This document shows positions 24,001 to 32,179 of a stretch of DNA of 64,000 bases, one piece after another (position 1 is the first letter of the stretch; each line of letters begins with the position of its first letter). The DNA comes from Cornus controversa (Eukaryota; Streptophyta; Magnoliopsida; Cornales; Cornaceae). The position numbers and the translations under genes were made by a program. The DNA is taken from positions 84,657,033 to 84,721,032 of the forward strand of contig CM048845.1 in the NCBI GenBank assembly GCA_026545225.1. The letters run 5' to 3'. The notes under the pieces are model-generated. The model worked only from the letters and a program-made list of their open reading frames with translations, was not told the DNA's origin and searched no databases.

Positions 24001-24284
24001 GATCACCTTCCAAATGGTCACAACTAATGAGTAGATGGGTTTGTGGTTGTGGTGCTAAGTTCCTGAAGAATTAAAGGCAGATGTTGTTCTTTTGAAGTTT
24101 ATTTGGTTGGAGGATTGGATATGCTTTACACTTAAAGAGCGAGGTTTTTATTTTTATTTTTTATACCTTTATATGATGAGATTATTCTGATTTTTTTCTA
24201 TTGTAGGTTCAACAACTTATACAAGATGCTATTGATCCTGATCGTATGTGTCATATGTTTCCTGGATGGGGAGCTTGGTTGTGA
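14..24284 (+). CDS. ATM: ATM serine/threonine protein kinase, C-terminal 576 residues (5' part outside window)
   Basis: PIKK-family kinase that signals DNA double-strand breaks in the nucleus. Nineteen exons read in frame: 14-97, 346-426, 562-651, 797-859, 1152-1292, 1404-1460, 1632-1691, 4648-4742, 4843-4951, 5643-5732, 14891-14970, 15059-15137, 20485-20531, 20630-20729, 22126-22257, 22419-22553, 22638-22703, 23520-23663, 24207-24284. Window residues 1 to about 190 are the end of the FAT region. The kinase domain follows, with the ATP-site stretch [16 protein letters not shown] (244-259), catalytic loop GLGDRHSMN (D401, N406) and metal-binding HIDLG (D420). An acidic variable linker (about 504-551) precedes the FATC tail (about 552-576), which ends GWGAWL and stop. 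All catalytic residues are present and no frame break was seen, so the gene looks functional. The first exon starts after an AG at 12-13, so more exons lie upstream. The intron after 15137 uses a GC donor. Introns 7, 10 and 12 are enlarged by transposons. Confidence 0.96.
2330..2600. repeat. Degenerate repeat with hAT-MITE-like 'cgtcggacac' words
   Basis: The words 'acccacgtcggacacac' and 'ctcggacatggg' resemble the interior of the TIR elements at 11771-12364 and 12944-13525. No ends or target duplication were found, so this is only a remnant call. Confidence 0.3.
3711..4224 (-). mobile_element. Chimeric TRIM (family A LTRs enclosing a family B LTR), intact 5-bp TSD
   Basis: Terminal-repeat retrotransposon in miniature on the minus strand. 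Direct terminal repeats of about 73 bp lie at 3711-3783 and 4152-4224. The element is flanked by the 5-bp duplication TAAGC (3706-3710 and 4225-4229). A tRNA-type primer-binding complement (ggctctgatacca, 4139-4151) abuts the right repeat, and a pyrimidine run (rc of a polypurine tract) abuts the left one. Inside is a different LTR-like block, 3891-4056, running from TGTAACG to CGTCACA, with its own primer-binding-like and polypurine-like neighbours. It has no coding capacity. It is the same family as 56018-56272. Confidence 0.85.
3891..4056 (-). repeat. Internal family-B LTR-like block inside the TRIM
   Basis: A 166-bp block with TG...CA ends. Its reverse complement starts TGTGACGTCCCACATCG, ends CGTTACA and is followed by ATGGTATAAGAGC, a decayed primer-binding site. 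It shares words such as 'aggcccaaagc' and 'ataccatgtggtggagcgg' with the LTRs of the element at 52672-53159, so both belong to one family. Confidence 0.7.
6945..7107 (+). pseudogene. EXO70-like gene fragment, copy 1
   Basis: From 6992 to 7108 the frame reads [18 protein letters not shown] followed by [19 protein letters not shown]. This matches the part of plant exocyst subunit EXO70 proteins around 'DLH-IA-RMV-AGFGKEC' and 'R-EFLEESLSRLGL'. There is no start, no stop and no flanking EXO70 sequence. In the intact family this subunit tethers secretory vesicles at the plasma membrane; here it is only a captured exon piece inside a transposon-like block. Confidence 0.65.
7108..7290 (+). pseudogene. 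EXO70-like gene fragment, copy 2 (frameshifted)
   Basis: Tandem second copy of the preceding fragment, about 163 bp downstream. From 7155 it reads [18 protein letters not shown] then [14 protein letters not shown] small deletion relative to copy 1 then shifts the frame, and [14 protein letters not shown] continues in another frame up to about 7285. It extends slightly further into the EXO70 match than copy 1, so both derive from a longer captured segment. Confidence 0.65.
7918..8990 (+). mobile_element. RTE-type LINE, 5'-truncated, reverse transcriptase C-terminus
   Basis: Decayed reverse-transcriptase reading with the plant RTE-LINE signatures [51 protein letters not shown] and [13 protein letters not shown]. 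It has several in-frame stops. The end is a low-complexity GAT/GAC/AAC-rich tail (8958-8990), as in RTE elements. The segment 8266-8538 is repeated directly at 8539-8811. No target duplication was recognised. Confidence 0.85.
8266..8811 (+). repeat. 273-bp tandem duplication inside the LINE
   Basis: Two adjacent copies both begin 'agaccaactatgttatatgg' and differ at only a few positions. The boundary falls within 'gggaagtgtagaccaac'. It is an internal duplication in an already decayed element. Confidence 0.9.
9961..11397. mobile_element. Putative long-TIR (Mutator-like) non-autonomous element
   Basis: The left end 'aaaattacccatgactgaaa' with 'ctatttgaaaa' is the inverted counterpart of the right end, whose complement reads 'aaattacccatggatgaaac' with 'tatttgagaaa'. 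Weaker inverted similarity continues further in on both sides ('ctacccttaag' against 'ctacccttgtaacc'). The interior is AT and CT microsatellite-like with a ~130-bp duplication (about 10230-10440). No transposase and no 9-bp target duplication were identified, so the superfamily is a guess. Confidence 0.5.
11771..12364. mobile_element. hAT-like TIR element with CTAAGAAGC ends
   Basis: It begins CTAAGAAGCACGGACAC and ends with the inverse, GTCCATGCTTCTTAG. The interior is rich in 'cggacac', 'gacacatc' and 'cgtgtc' words. The 8 bp on each side match at only 5 of 8 positions, so the duplication is decayed. It has no coding capacity. Relatives lie at 12944-13525 and, as fragments, at 14075-14335 and near 21385-21602. 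Confidence 0.65.
12870..13623 (+). mobile_element. RTE LINE fragment split by a hAT-like insertion
   Basis: '[13 protein letters not shown]' coding similarity at about 12880-12943 continues after 13526 with 'RREEIKIG..GKRQ.SRPK'-like sequence, equivalent to the RTE segment that reads VRRE..L in the element at 7918. The interruption is the TIR element at 12944-13525. The right side is cut by an LTR starting at 13624. Confidence 0.7.
12944..13525. mobile_element. hAT-like TIR element, 582 bp, with 7-8 bp target duplication
   Basis: Ends CTAAGAAGC and GCTTCCTAG are inverted repeats with one mismatch. Flanks are aatgcacc on the left and gatgcacc on the right, an almost exact 8-bp duplication, which is the hAT length. 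Because it interrupts a recognisable LINE, its boundaries are well fixed. The interior carries repeated 'agtatcggacacg'-type words. It is non-autonomous. Confidence 0.8.
13624..14033 (+). mobile_element. Retrotransposon LTR (solo or 5' fragment), 3' end uncertain
   Basis: It begins TGTTGTGGCTCG, carries 'gggggtccgggggcaacggc', a TATA-like 'gatatataagggcatc' at about 13758, and a leader-like stretch with 'tagggtttagggttg' and 'gtgcacgtaggtacatcgctg'. This is the usual make-up of plant Copia-type LTRs. The right end is not defined and no coding part was seen. Confidence 0.5.
14075..14335. repeat. hAT-like family fragment with an 87-bp internal duplication
   Basis: 'gtatccgacatgtgtctgac' at 14143 recurs as 'gtatccgacatgcgtccgac' 87 bp later. 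Both copies are followed by 'gtttatgtgtc' and then 'gtctacctagcacaaacttg'. The 'ccgacatg' wording ties it to the TIR elements at 11771 and 12944. It has no defined ends. Confidence 0.45.
15428..15960 (-). mobile_element. RTE-type LINE 3' fragment with (TTG)n tail
   Basis: On the minus strand it reads [20 protein letters not shown], then [17 protein letters not shown], the C-terminal end of plant RTE reverse transcriptase. It ends in a ttattgttgttgt tail at 15430-15442. Upstream coding (to about 15960) is interrupted by stops. The element is 5'-truncated. Confidence 0.75.
15960..18100. repeat. Unassigned, probably retrotransposon-derived, non-coding
   Basis: No ORF resembles a known protein. 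Two polypurine-like motifs followed by similar text ('ccaagaggggaggggtgaat' at about 17000 and 'accaagaggggaggtgtgt' at about 17096), and cues such as 'caactacacaagattttgtg' with 'gtggaaaaaccctc', resemble non-autonomous LTR retroelements. Ends were not found. Confidence 0.3.
18831..19118. repeat. Exact 144-bp tandem duplication
   Basis: The copies at 18831-18974 and 18975-19118 start 'taagttctaatcctaacag' and end 'gtatgaagaacag'. They appear identical by eye. It lies in ATM intron 12 and has no coding content. Confidence 0.92.
20852..20981. repeat. 65-bp tandem duplication in ATM intron 14
   Basis: 'aaaaaaatctaggataagaa' is repeated 65 bp apart. Each copy runs through 'gttgacacagct' and an (AT)n run to 'taataagactat'. 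The copies differ slightly in the length of the AT run. Confidence 0.85.
21385..21602. repeat. hAT-like family remnant (right end only)
   Basis: It contains 'tgtccgacacatgtgg', 'catggacacgtcgcc' and ends 'gtgcttcttag', the same right terminus as the element at 11771-12364. The left terminus is missing. Confidence 0.4.
21603..21969 (-). mobile_element. Copia-type LTR plus primer-binding site and leader fragment
   Basis: LTR of 162 bp at 21808-21969. On the minus strand it starts TGTTAGAGGATTATTTTTAT and ends CTATCA, followed directly by TGGTATCAGAGCCAA, a tRNA-Met type primer-binding site. The leader then has 'gcatcgcattgcatc'-like words. The LTR start closely resembles that of the + strand element at 48928, so both belong to one family. 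It lies in ATM intron 14. Confidence 0.7.
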
Positions 24285-25350
24285 TAAAATGATAAATCTT
24301 TAGTCGCATTGGCGCTATAGTCTCAAATAGCACCCAATCACATTGCAAAGGCGGCTCTTTTTCTTTTTTTTTCCCCTTGTAATTTTTGTCGAGTTTTTTT
24401 TCCTTGTATGTTGTTTGAGGCTAAGTGTTGGGTGTAGTTGATGTATATATGATCCATGCGTCTTTGTGAAATGATCCGTATTAAACTATATAGAGGGATT
24501 ATAATTTTGTTCTAATTTTATGTGAAATTTCCTTTTCTTCTTCTGTCTTTTCCCTTGGATTTAAACTTCTTTCCAATTGAATTCCTCCCATCCCATTTGA
24601 CCTTGATGCACAGTTTACGCGGAGGAATGGAGTATGTAATTCATCAACTGATGTAATCAAGGATCGAGCGGGAATTATTAATATTCTGTAATATTTTTTT
24701 TTATAGATAATAGTCATAATTAACGATAAGTTTGATTTATCGTGACTTGAATATCACGAATTCGAAACAAAAAAAAGTCTTTTTACATGTGAAAAAGTCT
24801 CGTGTACTAGACGGGCCTTGACCTAAAATAGATAGTAAAATTTCAATTTTTTATTAAGTGCATTTGACCTTGAATGAGAAGGTTGTCTTTGGAGGAAGGG
24901 AGGTGAAAGACACCTTGTGAAGGTGAGATATTTACCTACACAAATGCCTTTTAAACCCTCCATGCCTTCCCTTTCAATTTTTCTGAATGTTCTGTGAGGC
25001 GAAAAACTGAGATCAGAATAGTGAACCTTCGATAAACCAATAAGAGAGAGAGAGAGAGAGCGTGCGGGTTATGAGAAGAAAACACATGCTGTTAATGCAA
25101 AATTTTGAAAAAAAAATCACATGCTGAGCAATTGTCATTAGATTTCAACTGTCCGTACAAATGCTGTCTTTTCAAACAGGTTACATAAGGGTATTGAAGT
25201 CATTTTATTTTCAAAAGTGGGGGTAATATTGTCTTTGCATTGATTGCAAGAGCTAATTGACATTTTTGAAATTCTACTTGGTGTCTTGGTGATGTTTTTC
25301 ATTGTTGACTCCGTTTGGTCAACATATTTAAGAAAGGAAAGCTTGTGTGC
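24285..25350. other. ATM 3' flank, no further feature
   Basis: AT-rich sequence after the stop codon, presumably including the 3' UTR. There is no clear AATAAA signal and there is a GA run at about 25046-25060. No coding sequence or complete mobile element was recognised. Confidence 0.5.
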
Positions 25351-25351
25351 T

Positions 25352-25423
25352 ACGTAAAACCTTATTAGGGTTTTGATAATAAAAAATAAAAGTGTAATTC
25401 AAAACCTTAACAAGGTTTTACGT
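25352..25423. repeat. Short perfect-type hairpin
   Basis: 'acgtaaaaccttattagggt' pairs with the complement of 'aaaccttaacaaggttttacgt', giving about 25-bp arms with few mismatches around a 22-bp AT-rich loop. It abuts the MITE starting at 25424. It could be a remnant of another MITE. Confidence 0.7.
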
Positions 25424-25640
25424 TAAGAGCAATGCTACACGTCATGAAATTATTTCATGAATTTGTATCACAAATGATGTGGCAGGTAACGTGGAAAGTT
25501 AGTATTGATGAGATTCCCACATACACAAAGTCCCATGATATTATCACCGAATCCTACCAATACTAACTCTCCACGTTACCTGCCACATCATTCATGATAA
25601 AATTCATGAAATAATTTCATGACGTTTAGCATTTCTCTTA
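25424..25640. mobile_element. MITE-like inverted-repeat element, 217 bp
   Basis: Arms of about 75 bp. The left begins TAAGAGCAATGCTACACGTC and continues with 'atgaaattatttcatgaatt'. The right is its complement, ending 'gacgtttagcatttctctta'. Inner arms carry 'gatgtggcaggtaacgtgg' and its complement. The central loop is about 60 bp. It has no coding sequence. A target duplication is not clear, so the superfamily is left open. Confidence 0.75.
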
Positions 25641-25645
25641 CTTTA

Positions 25646-25743
25646 ATTGTTAGGAAGGTCGGTATAATTTTTTTGAATTACTCTTTCATTGTTAATTGTT
25701 AGGAACGTCAATATAATTTTTTTGAATTACACTTACAATTCAG
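25646..25743. repeat. 49-bp direct duplication
   Basis: 'attgttaggaaggtcggtat' at 25646 and 'attgttaggaacgtcaatat' at 25695, both followed by 'aatttttttgaattac'. It lies next to the MITE. Confidence 0.8.
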
Positions 25744-26409
25744 AATTTCTTTATTTATTTATCTAATATTGAATTTCTTCTTTTCCTTTTCTTTTTTTCT
25801 TCTTGTAAAAGGTGATAAGTGCACTTCAATTTTTTTTATAGATGCACTCCAATTTTAATGTGAAATAATATTATTAATCTTGATTCAATTCATTCGAATA
25901 AGTATAAAGGGCATTTACATCATTTAATTTTAAAAAAAAGTGCTGTTTTAAATAATAACTACATATAAATTGATTTTCTTCACTGTTTTTTCATATTTGT
26001 GACAAAAAAAAATCCACACTTTTTAAATAAATTTCTTTTTGACATGGGTACCAAGAAATATCTATTTCTTACAATAATACTAGTTCGAGACGTGCAACTC
26101 GTCCGTTATATTAAAAGAATTATCCGGCTCACTTCAAATGAAATATATGCCACTGTTGCGTGTGTGTGAATCATTCTTGTATGGTATTATATATATGCGC
26201 CCGTTGTGTGTATAAATGTTTTTAATTAATATTTGCACATATGTTAAAGAGCATTATATATTGTGTAATAATAAAAAGTGAGTTATAATTAATCTTATTT
26301 ATTCTGTGTTGATAAATAAAATAGAGAAGGATTGTGTGACATCTAGAGTATTCATGGATGGATGGATGGAGAGAGAAAGAGCATGTGGCAGCACATATCA
26401 TGACACGTT

Positions 26410-26665
26410 GGATGTTGGGATTTGAAGCCTTCCAAAAGAGTTTTCCTAATCCTTCCAGAGTACGGTAAGAGAGCATATGGCATGACATATGTCATGAGTC
26501 ATATTGGATGTTGGGATTTGAAGCCTTCCAAAAGAGTTTTCCTAATCCTTCCGGAGTACGGTAAGAGAGCATGTGGCATGACATATGACATGAGTCATAC
26601 TGGATGTTGGGATTTGAAGCCTTCCGAAAGAGTTATCCTAATCCTTCAAGATAAAGGTAATGGGT
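26410..26665. repeat. 96-bp direct repeat, about 2.7 copies, upstream of SRO
   Basis: Copies start at 26410, 26506 and 26602 with 'ggatgttgggatttgaagcc'. Copies 1 and 2 each end with 'gtcatgagtcat' or 'gacatgagtcat', which contains TGAGTCA. The third copy diverges after about 55 bp. A partial earlier copy is visible at about 26378-26409. It lies 0.8-1.05 kb upstream of the SRO start codon. Because 96 is a multiple of three, a long reading frame runs through it, but this is not taken as a gene. Confidence 0.88.
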
Positions 26666-26902
26666 TAAATTGGAATTTCATATGGTTCAAAAATCAGGAA
26701 CCGCCCATGCCATTAATATATATATATATATATATAGAAAGTCGGCCCATAAAACAGTATCGCGGTCACACCGCCACTACACACACGGAAAGAGGAAACA
26801 AAAACAACCACCAATTCCAAAACGTGTGGCGGTTCCCTTAGTTTTATATTACTAATCCCTCCTCCCCAAGTAACGCTCCTAATCGATACCTACCGGCACA
26901 CG

Positions 26903-27458
26903 TATATATATATATTCGTCATTAGTCTACCTCTGCAACTTTATCAACCATTAAAACTCTTTCAATTCCCATATTGCTTTTTCTGATTTACTTCCTGGTT
27001 TTTTGCATCTCTTGATCCGATTTTTGCAAAAGTTCTAACTTATTAAAATTTGCTTTTAGTTCGTTCTCTGGTAAGCATTTAATTGATTTTCTTTAGATTG
27101 GTTTGTTGATATCCTTAATTCTTCTCTACTTTTTTGTTCTGATTTTTCCTTTTTATTCATCCTTTTTTTTTTCAAGCAATTAGATTGCAATTCTGGGTAG
27201 AGCTCGATTTCTCTCATCCTGTTGATTCAAATTTATCTCTGTTTATACACTTTTTTTAGCTTTCTCTATATTGATTCTTCTTCTTTTGTGGTAATTTTTC
27301 GTGGGTTAGTTTAGTTATTGTAGGATTAAGATGCAGAGAATCAATAAGCTCATCAGAGTTTCATTGCATTAGGATTTGGGTTTGTTTCACTCACTTCTAA
27401 ATTGTAATTCACTTCAGCTTTTGTTTCAAAATTCTGATTGTGCTAGGATTTCTCTGTT
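26903..27458 (+). promoter_or_regulatory. Probable SRO core promoter, leader and leader intron
   Basis: A TATA-type run (tatatatatatatt, about 26903-26916) is followed by a CT-rich leader. A consensus donor, ctctg/gtaagc, at 27070/27071 and an acceptor, ttgtgctag/gat, at 27446/27447 suggest a 376-bp intron ending 12 bp before the ATG at 27459. This is inference from splice signals; no transcript evidence is available. Confidence 0.5.
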
Positions 27459-29499
27459 ATGGAAAACATTAGAGAGCAAAGTCGGTTACTTTCAATTCCA
27501 ATGGGAAGCAATGATGGGTATGTAAATGGGTTTGGGCCCTTTAACGGTTTACTTTCTGACAGCACAAGAACACATACTTTAGATGATCCAAACAAGCATT
27601 CGGTTTCCGGAGATTCGGTCTCAAGGACTGTTCATGATCAAGAAAACCCATCAATCCCTGATTGTGAAAGTGGGATTTCCGGCCCACACTGTGTGCAATC
27701 TCAAGATTTTAGTGATCGATTGATCAAAGTAGATGAAGGGGATAGGGTGTTTGAAATTATGCAAAGCAGATTTTTTTCGGGTTTGGGTTCTCTTGGAGCT
27801 CATAGCAGAGTGGTGGCCATACATAGATATGCTTGTTCTGGCATTACAGGACAAGCCCGGCTTCGTTCCTTTCAAATTTTCAAGCAAGCTACGGAAAAGA
27901 AGTGTGATGGTAATGCGAATGTGAAGTTTGCTTGGTATGGTGCTTCTAGGAATGAGATTAGAAAGATAATTTCTCATGGTTTTGGTCATTGTGGGAAAGC
28001 TGAGAGCAATGGATTATATGGCTGTGGCATCTATCTCTCTCCTGAGGATTCTTCTATTGAAAGGTAAGCACATTTTTCTTAAATTGTTTTTCATTATCAG
28101 TTGATTAAAGTCATATGCAGGACATACACTGGGTAATACATAGTTGATTAATGTCCGAGTATTGTCGATTGTGTGTAATTCTTAAGCATACATCAAATTT
28201 TGTATGATTTTTGTTAATGGGTTTGTTTTACAGTGTTAAATCTTCCAATATTGATGAGGATGGTCTGAGACATCTACTATTTTGTCGCGTTATCTTGGGG
28301 AAGATGGAGCTTGTCCATCCCGGGTCTGAACAGTGTCATCCGAGTTCTGAAGAGTTTGATTCCGGCGTTGACAATCTTTCCGCTCCTAAAAAATACATTG
28401 TGTGGAGTACCCACATGAATACTCATATTTTGCCAGAATGTGTCGTCAGTTTCAGAGCTCCTCCTTGCTTAAAAGGTGAGAAATTTGACATACTTTTTTG
28501 AGTTAAATTATTTTAATGGTATTCTAGAATTTCAGAATAGTTGAAGATGTAACATTCATTTTTTTTTTTTTAAATTGCTTAGGGTTGCAAAGGATTCAAA
28601 ATCCATTGAGGAAACCAACTTCACCTTGGATGCCATTTTCTACTCTAATATCTGTGCTTTCAAAGTTCTTACCTCCTCATACCATCAGTTTGATCTCCAA
28701 TTATCACAGTTATCATCGAGTAAGTATCTATTGGTCGCATTTGTGGCATGATTCTAGAATATCTATGGATTTGTTTGATTGTCAAGAATATGAAGGAAAA
28801 GGAAAATAAAAAAACTGTCTTGCTAACTATTTTCAGCATAAATACTTCCATTGTCTATCTTTAGACTTTTGCATAATAGATTTTATTTTCCTCTAATCTT
28901 TCCTTCCAACCAAACACATGTGGGAAAATTACCCTCCTTTTAATTTTACCTTTCCTTTACTTTCATTTAAGTCACTCTCTCCTATAATATTCCTGGCAAC
29001 AGAATGAAGCATTAGGTATCTTCTATTTTTCTAATATACTTGATCTCAATTTTGTTCTCCAGGAAAAGAAGATCTCGCGGCATGAATTGATACAGCGGAT
29101 GAGACAGTTAACAGGAGACAAGTTGTTGATTGCTGTCATAAAATCATTCAGGGACAAGGTATGCTTTTGTTTGGGTACTTCTCTTTGATTGAACTTATAA
29201 TAATGTTTGTCTTCTGTAATTATTTTGGATGTGGTTGGCTGAAGTCTTTGCTCAACTGTAGTACTAACAATGGCTTCTTCAACCTCATTAAATCAATGAC
29301 CATGTATTAATAATAATGCATGCCCTTTATCTAAGCATTTCAATTTTATATTTTTATGCAATATTTCATGAAATTTAATCAACTTGTTGTGTTTCCTTTT
29401 TTGCAGAAACTTACGGCATCAACAGATTTGTCAACAACTAGCGGCTCAAATTGTAGCCAACAATGGAGAGGAAAAAACTCTGGGTTAGTGGCAGGATAG
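27459..29499 (+). CDS. SRO family protein (PARP-like plus RST domain), 390 aa
   Basis: Plant-specific SIMILAR TO RCD-ONE protein, a nuclear scaffold in stress and developmental signalling in characterised members. Exons: 27459-28063, 28234-28475, 28583-28719, 29063-29158, 29407-29499, all joining in frame. Residues 1 to about 88 are variable and carry no WWE domain. Residues about 90-282 are PARP-like ([33 protein letters not shown]). The position of the catalytic His in the PARP H-Y-E triad holds Tyr160, so ADP-ribosyl transfer is unlikely. The RST domain, about 293-360 ([43 protein letters not shown]), binds transcription factors in the family. The last 30 residues are Ser/Thr/Gly-rich and variable. 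The absence of WWE and the length fit the SRO2 to SRO5 group; the exact orthologue cannot be set. The start is the first ATG after the probable leader intron. Confidence 0.93.
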
Positions 29500-29901
29500 G
29501 TGACTTGATCTGTGTCGGAGTGAGGAAGCAGATACAACTTGTATGGGTTAGGGTTAGGGTTACGAGCAGCAGTAGATGTCTGCGTGCGTTTGCTAATGTT
29601 TTGACAGTACAGTACCTCTTTCTTTCTCTGTTGCAATCTGGCCTTAAGGTGGTGGTTGTAATAGTGGAAACTATGTTGGCAATTTTTTTTATGATTCAAT
29701 GAAACAAGTTTTTTCAGTGCTTGAACTCAGATAATGCTTATATTTCTCTAAGTCTCAAATTTAGCAAGGAAACAAATTTTTGTATATACAACGAATTTAT
29801 ACATGTGGTCCATAGTTTCTCGTGTTGTGATATTGCTTGATTCAATGGTAAAGTTTTGGACTGTGTGTAAGGACGCCAGCCAAGTATGATGACTTGACTT
29901 T

Positions 29902-29933
<32 letters not shown>

Positions 29934-31257
29934 GACACTTCTTCATTTGCCAACGTGACGAAAACTTTTACATTTATTGGATGCATGTGGTAGGTCTCAC
30001 TACATACACTCACCACATACATCTAATAAATGTAAAAATTTCTGCCTATGTATTCCGCTTAATAATTCTACTTGAGAATTATGAGGCCCAAAAGAAAAGT
30101 ATGCATGATGCTCTTTCTAAAATTTAAACTAAGAATTACAAAAGTTATGACTATGTAACAGAAGGTTGTGTTGTAATTAATTTGTAGAATGCTACAAAAT
30201 ACATATTCCCTGTCAGAAATGTTAGACAAATAAACAATCTTGCTCTTTTTAGAATAAAATAAAAAATAAATCTAACGGTAGTTCCCTCTGCACAATTGCA
30301 GTTCTCAAACCATTTAACTTTTAGTGTGATATTTTTCAAAATAATTGTTCTAAAACTCTTAATCATAGGAATATTGAATTTTCTTTTGACCGATGTTCTA
30401 TGGATGGATGATGATTCACAGTTGACAATTTCATTGATGGTCAATATTTTCCATTGTTATGGTTTGACTTGGTTTCCAATAAAATTCTTGTAACGGTCTC
30501 TACTCAACCACAGACAATAACTTCTTCCTAATTAGAGGTTACAATTTTCATCAATGTTCAAGGGTCACATGGACCACTTGAATTCAAATTGAAATAAAAG
30601 ATAGTGTATTAAATTTCTTACCACTTAATTTTTTATTTTTTGTTTTGCAAATATATATATATATATACTTGAATTTTAATGGAGGCAATTAACGTTTAAA
30701 ATAAGTCTATCAATGAAGAGGATCTACTTTAAAATTAGATGAGATTTCATTTAATCCGTTGGAAATATATAGTGAGATAATATTAGATGCATCTGTAACC
30801 TTTTTTTTAACATATATTGTGAATAATTTTCATGAATTATGTCATTTTTCTATATGCACCTGCTCAAGTTTTATTTTTACAACTCAACAGTACTTATAGC
30901 CTCAACAAATACATACATACACACGTCAGAAATTTTTTGAGGGGTGACCTTTAACAAAAATATTATATATATATTCAAACTATTGTAATAATTCTATTGA
31001 AAAAAAATATATATTTACTTTATTATTTTTTAATTAATTTATTAAAAAATTAACTAAAATTATTTTTATAGATAGAGAGAGAAAGAGGGGACAAAGAGAT
31101 AGAAAGAGAGGGGAAAAGAGAGAGATTTAAAAATATATACATTTTGGGGGGGGGGGGGGGCCTAGTGGTATTTTCTGGTATTATTTTTTTGTTTTTTTTT
31201 TTTTTTGAGGGGGAGGGGGTGCAAATATGCAATGTCTCATATACAAATATATCTATA
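29500..31257. other. SRO 3' flank and AT-rich intergenic sequence
   Basis: 3' UTR likely to about 29705 (ends around 'atgattcaatgaaacaag'). It includes the telomere-like words 'gggttagggttagggtt' at 29545-29561. Beyond lie AT microsatellites (29900-29926, 30650-30667), a G15 run (31146-31160) and T/G-rich low-complexity sequence. No gene was recognised. Confidence 0.5.
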
Positions 31258-31309
31258 TCTATACTACTATTAAAAGTACAAAAGGATTTTTTTAGTTTCA
31301 GTACATTTT

Positions 31310-31760
31310 TTTATTTTTAAATTAAAAAAATATAATTACCTAAGCAAAACCCTTTCTTTTTATTTGTAATTTCTAAATTTAGAAAAACAAAACCCTTTCT
31401 TTTTATTTGTAATTTCTAAATTTAGAAAAACAAAACTCTTTCCTTTTTTATTTTTAAATTAAAAAAATAGAATTACCCATGCAAAACTCTTTTTTTTTAT
31501 TTCTAAATTTTAAAAAAAATAGAATTATAACCCGCAAAATTCTAAACACCTAAAATCACTCTTCCCTTTCCTATTTTATTTATAAATTAAAAAAAAAAAA
31601 AAAAAGAATTACCCAAGCAAAACCCTAAACACCTAAAATCACTCTTCCTCTCGACTACGACTCTCCAAAAATAGAATTACTCATGCAAAACCCTTTCCCA
31701 AGCAAAACACTTTCTTTTTGTTCTAAATTTAAAAAAATAGAATTATAACCCGCAAAACCC
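31310..31760 (+). repeat. Helitron 5' internal repeats
   Basis: The phrase 'aaaccctttctttttatttg' with 'taatttctaaatttagaaaaac' is duplicated at about 31350 and 31390. Shorter variants with 'aaaaaaatagaattaccc' and 'aaccctaaacacctaaaatc' recur to 31780. It is low complexity and non-coding. Confidence 0.7.
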
Positions 31761-32179
31761 TAAACACCTATAAAATCATTCTTCCTCTCGGCTACGGCTC
31801 TTCATTCTTTTTCTCATGACTCTCAACTTTCTCTCAGATCTCATCAACAACGATTCGATTCGGTTTTGTCTCGACTTAGATGTGAGTTCTTTTCTTTGGC
31901 TTTTTTCTTCTACTCATTCTTTGCTATTAGCTTTTGAAATCAAATTTTTTTAATAAAGAATTACGTCTGTAATAAGTCATGTTATCAAATTGAATATCTG
32001 ATTAATAAATCGGACACAAATTTAATCATAAATAATCAGCCTATAATATAATCGTATTTGGTGTAGATTTTTTGTGTCTAGTTGAGAATATTAATTCTAA
32101 CAGAACATGATTGGATTTTATATGCATAATGCACTTAGAGATATATAATTGATAATGGTTGTGTAATAAATAATATTAT

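Noticed and set aside
26422-26841. 139-codon open frame upstream of SRO
   Set aside because: It is the translation of the 96-bp repeat, whose length is a multiple of three. There is no similarity to known proteins and its end is microsatellite-derived.
29545-29562. Telomere-like gggttagggttagggtt
   Set aside because: Only about 2.5 units, in the SRO 3' UTR, and not the usual plant TTTAGGG unit. Too short to call an interstitial telomere.
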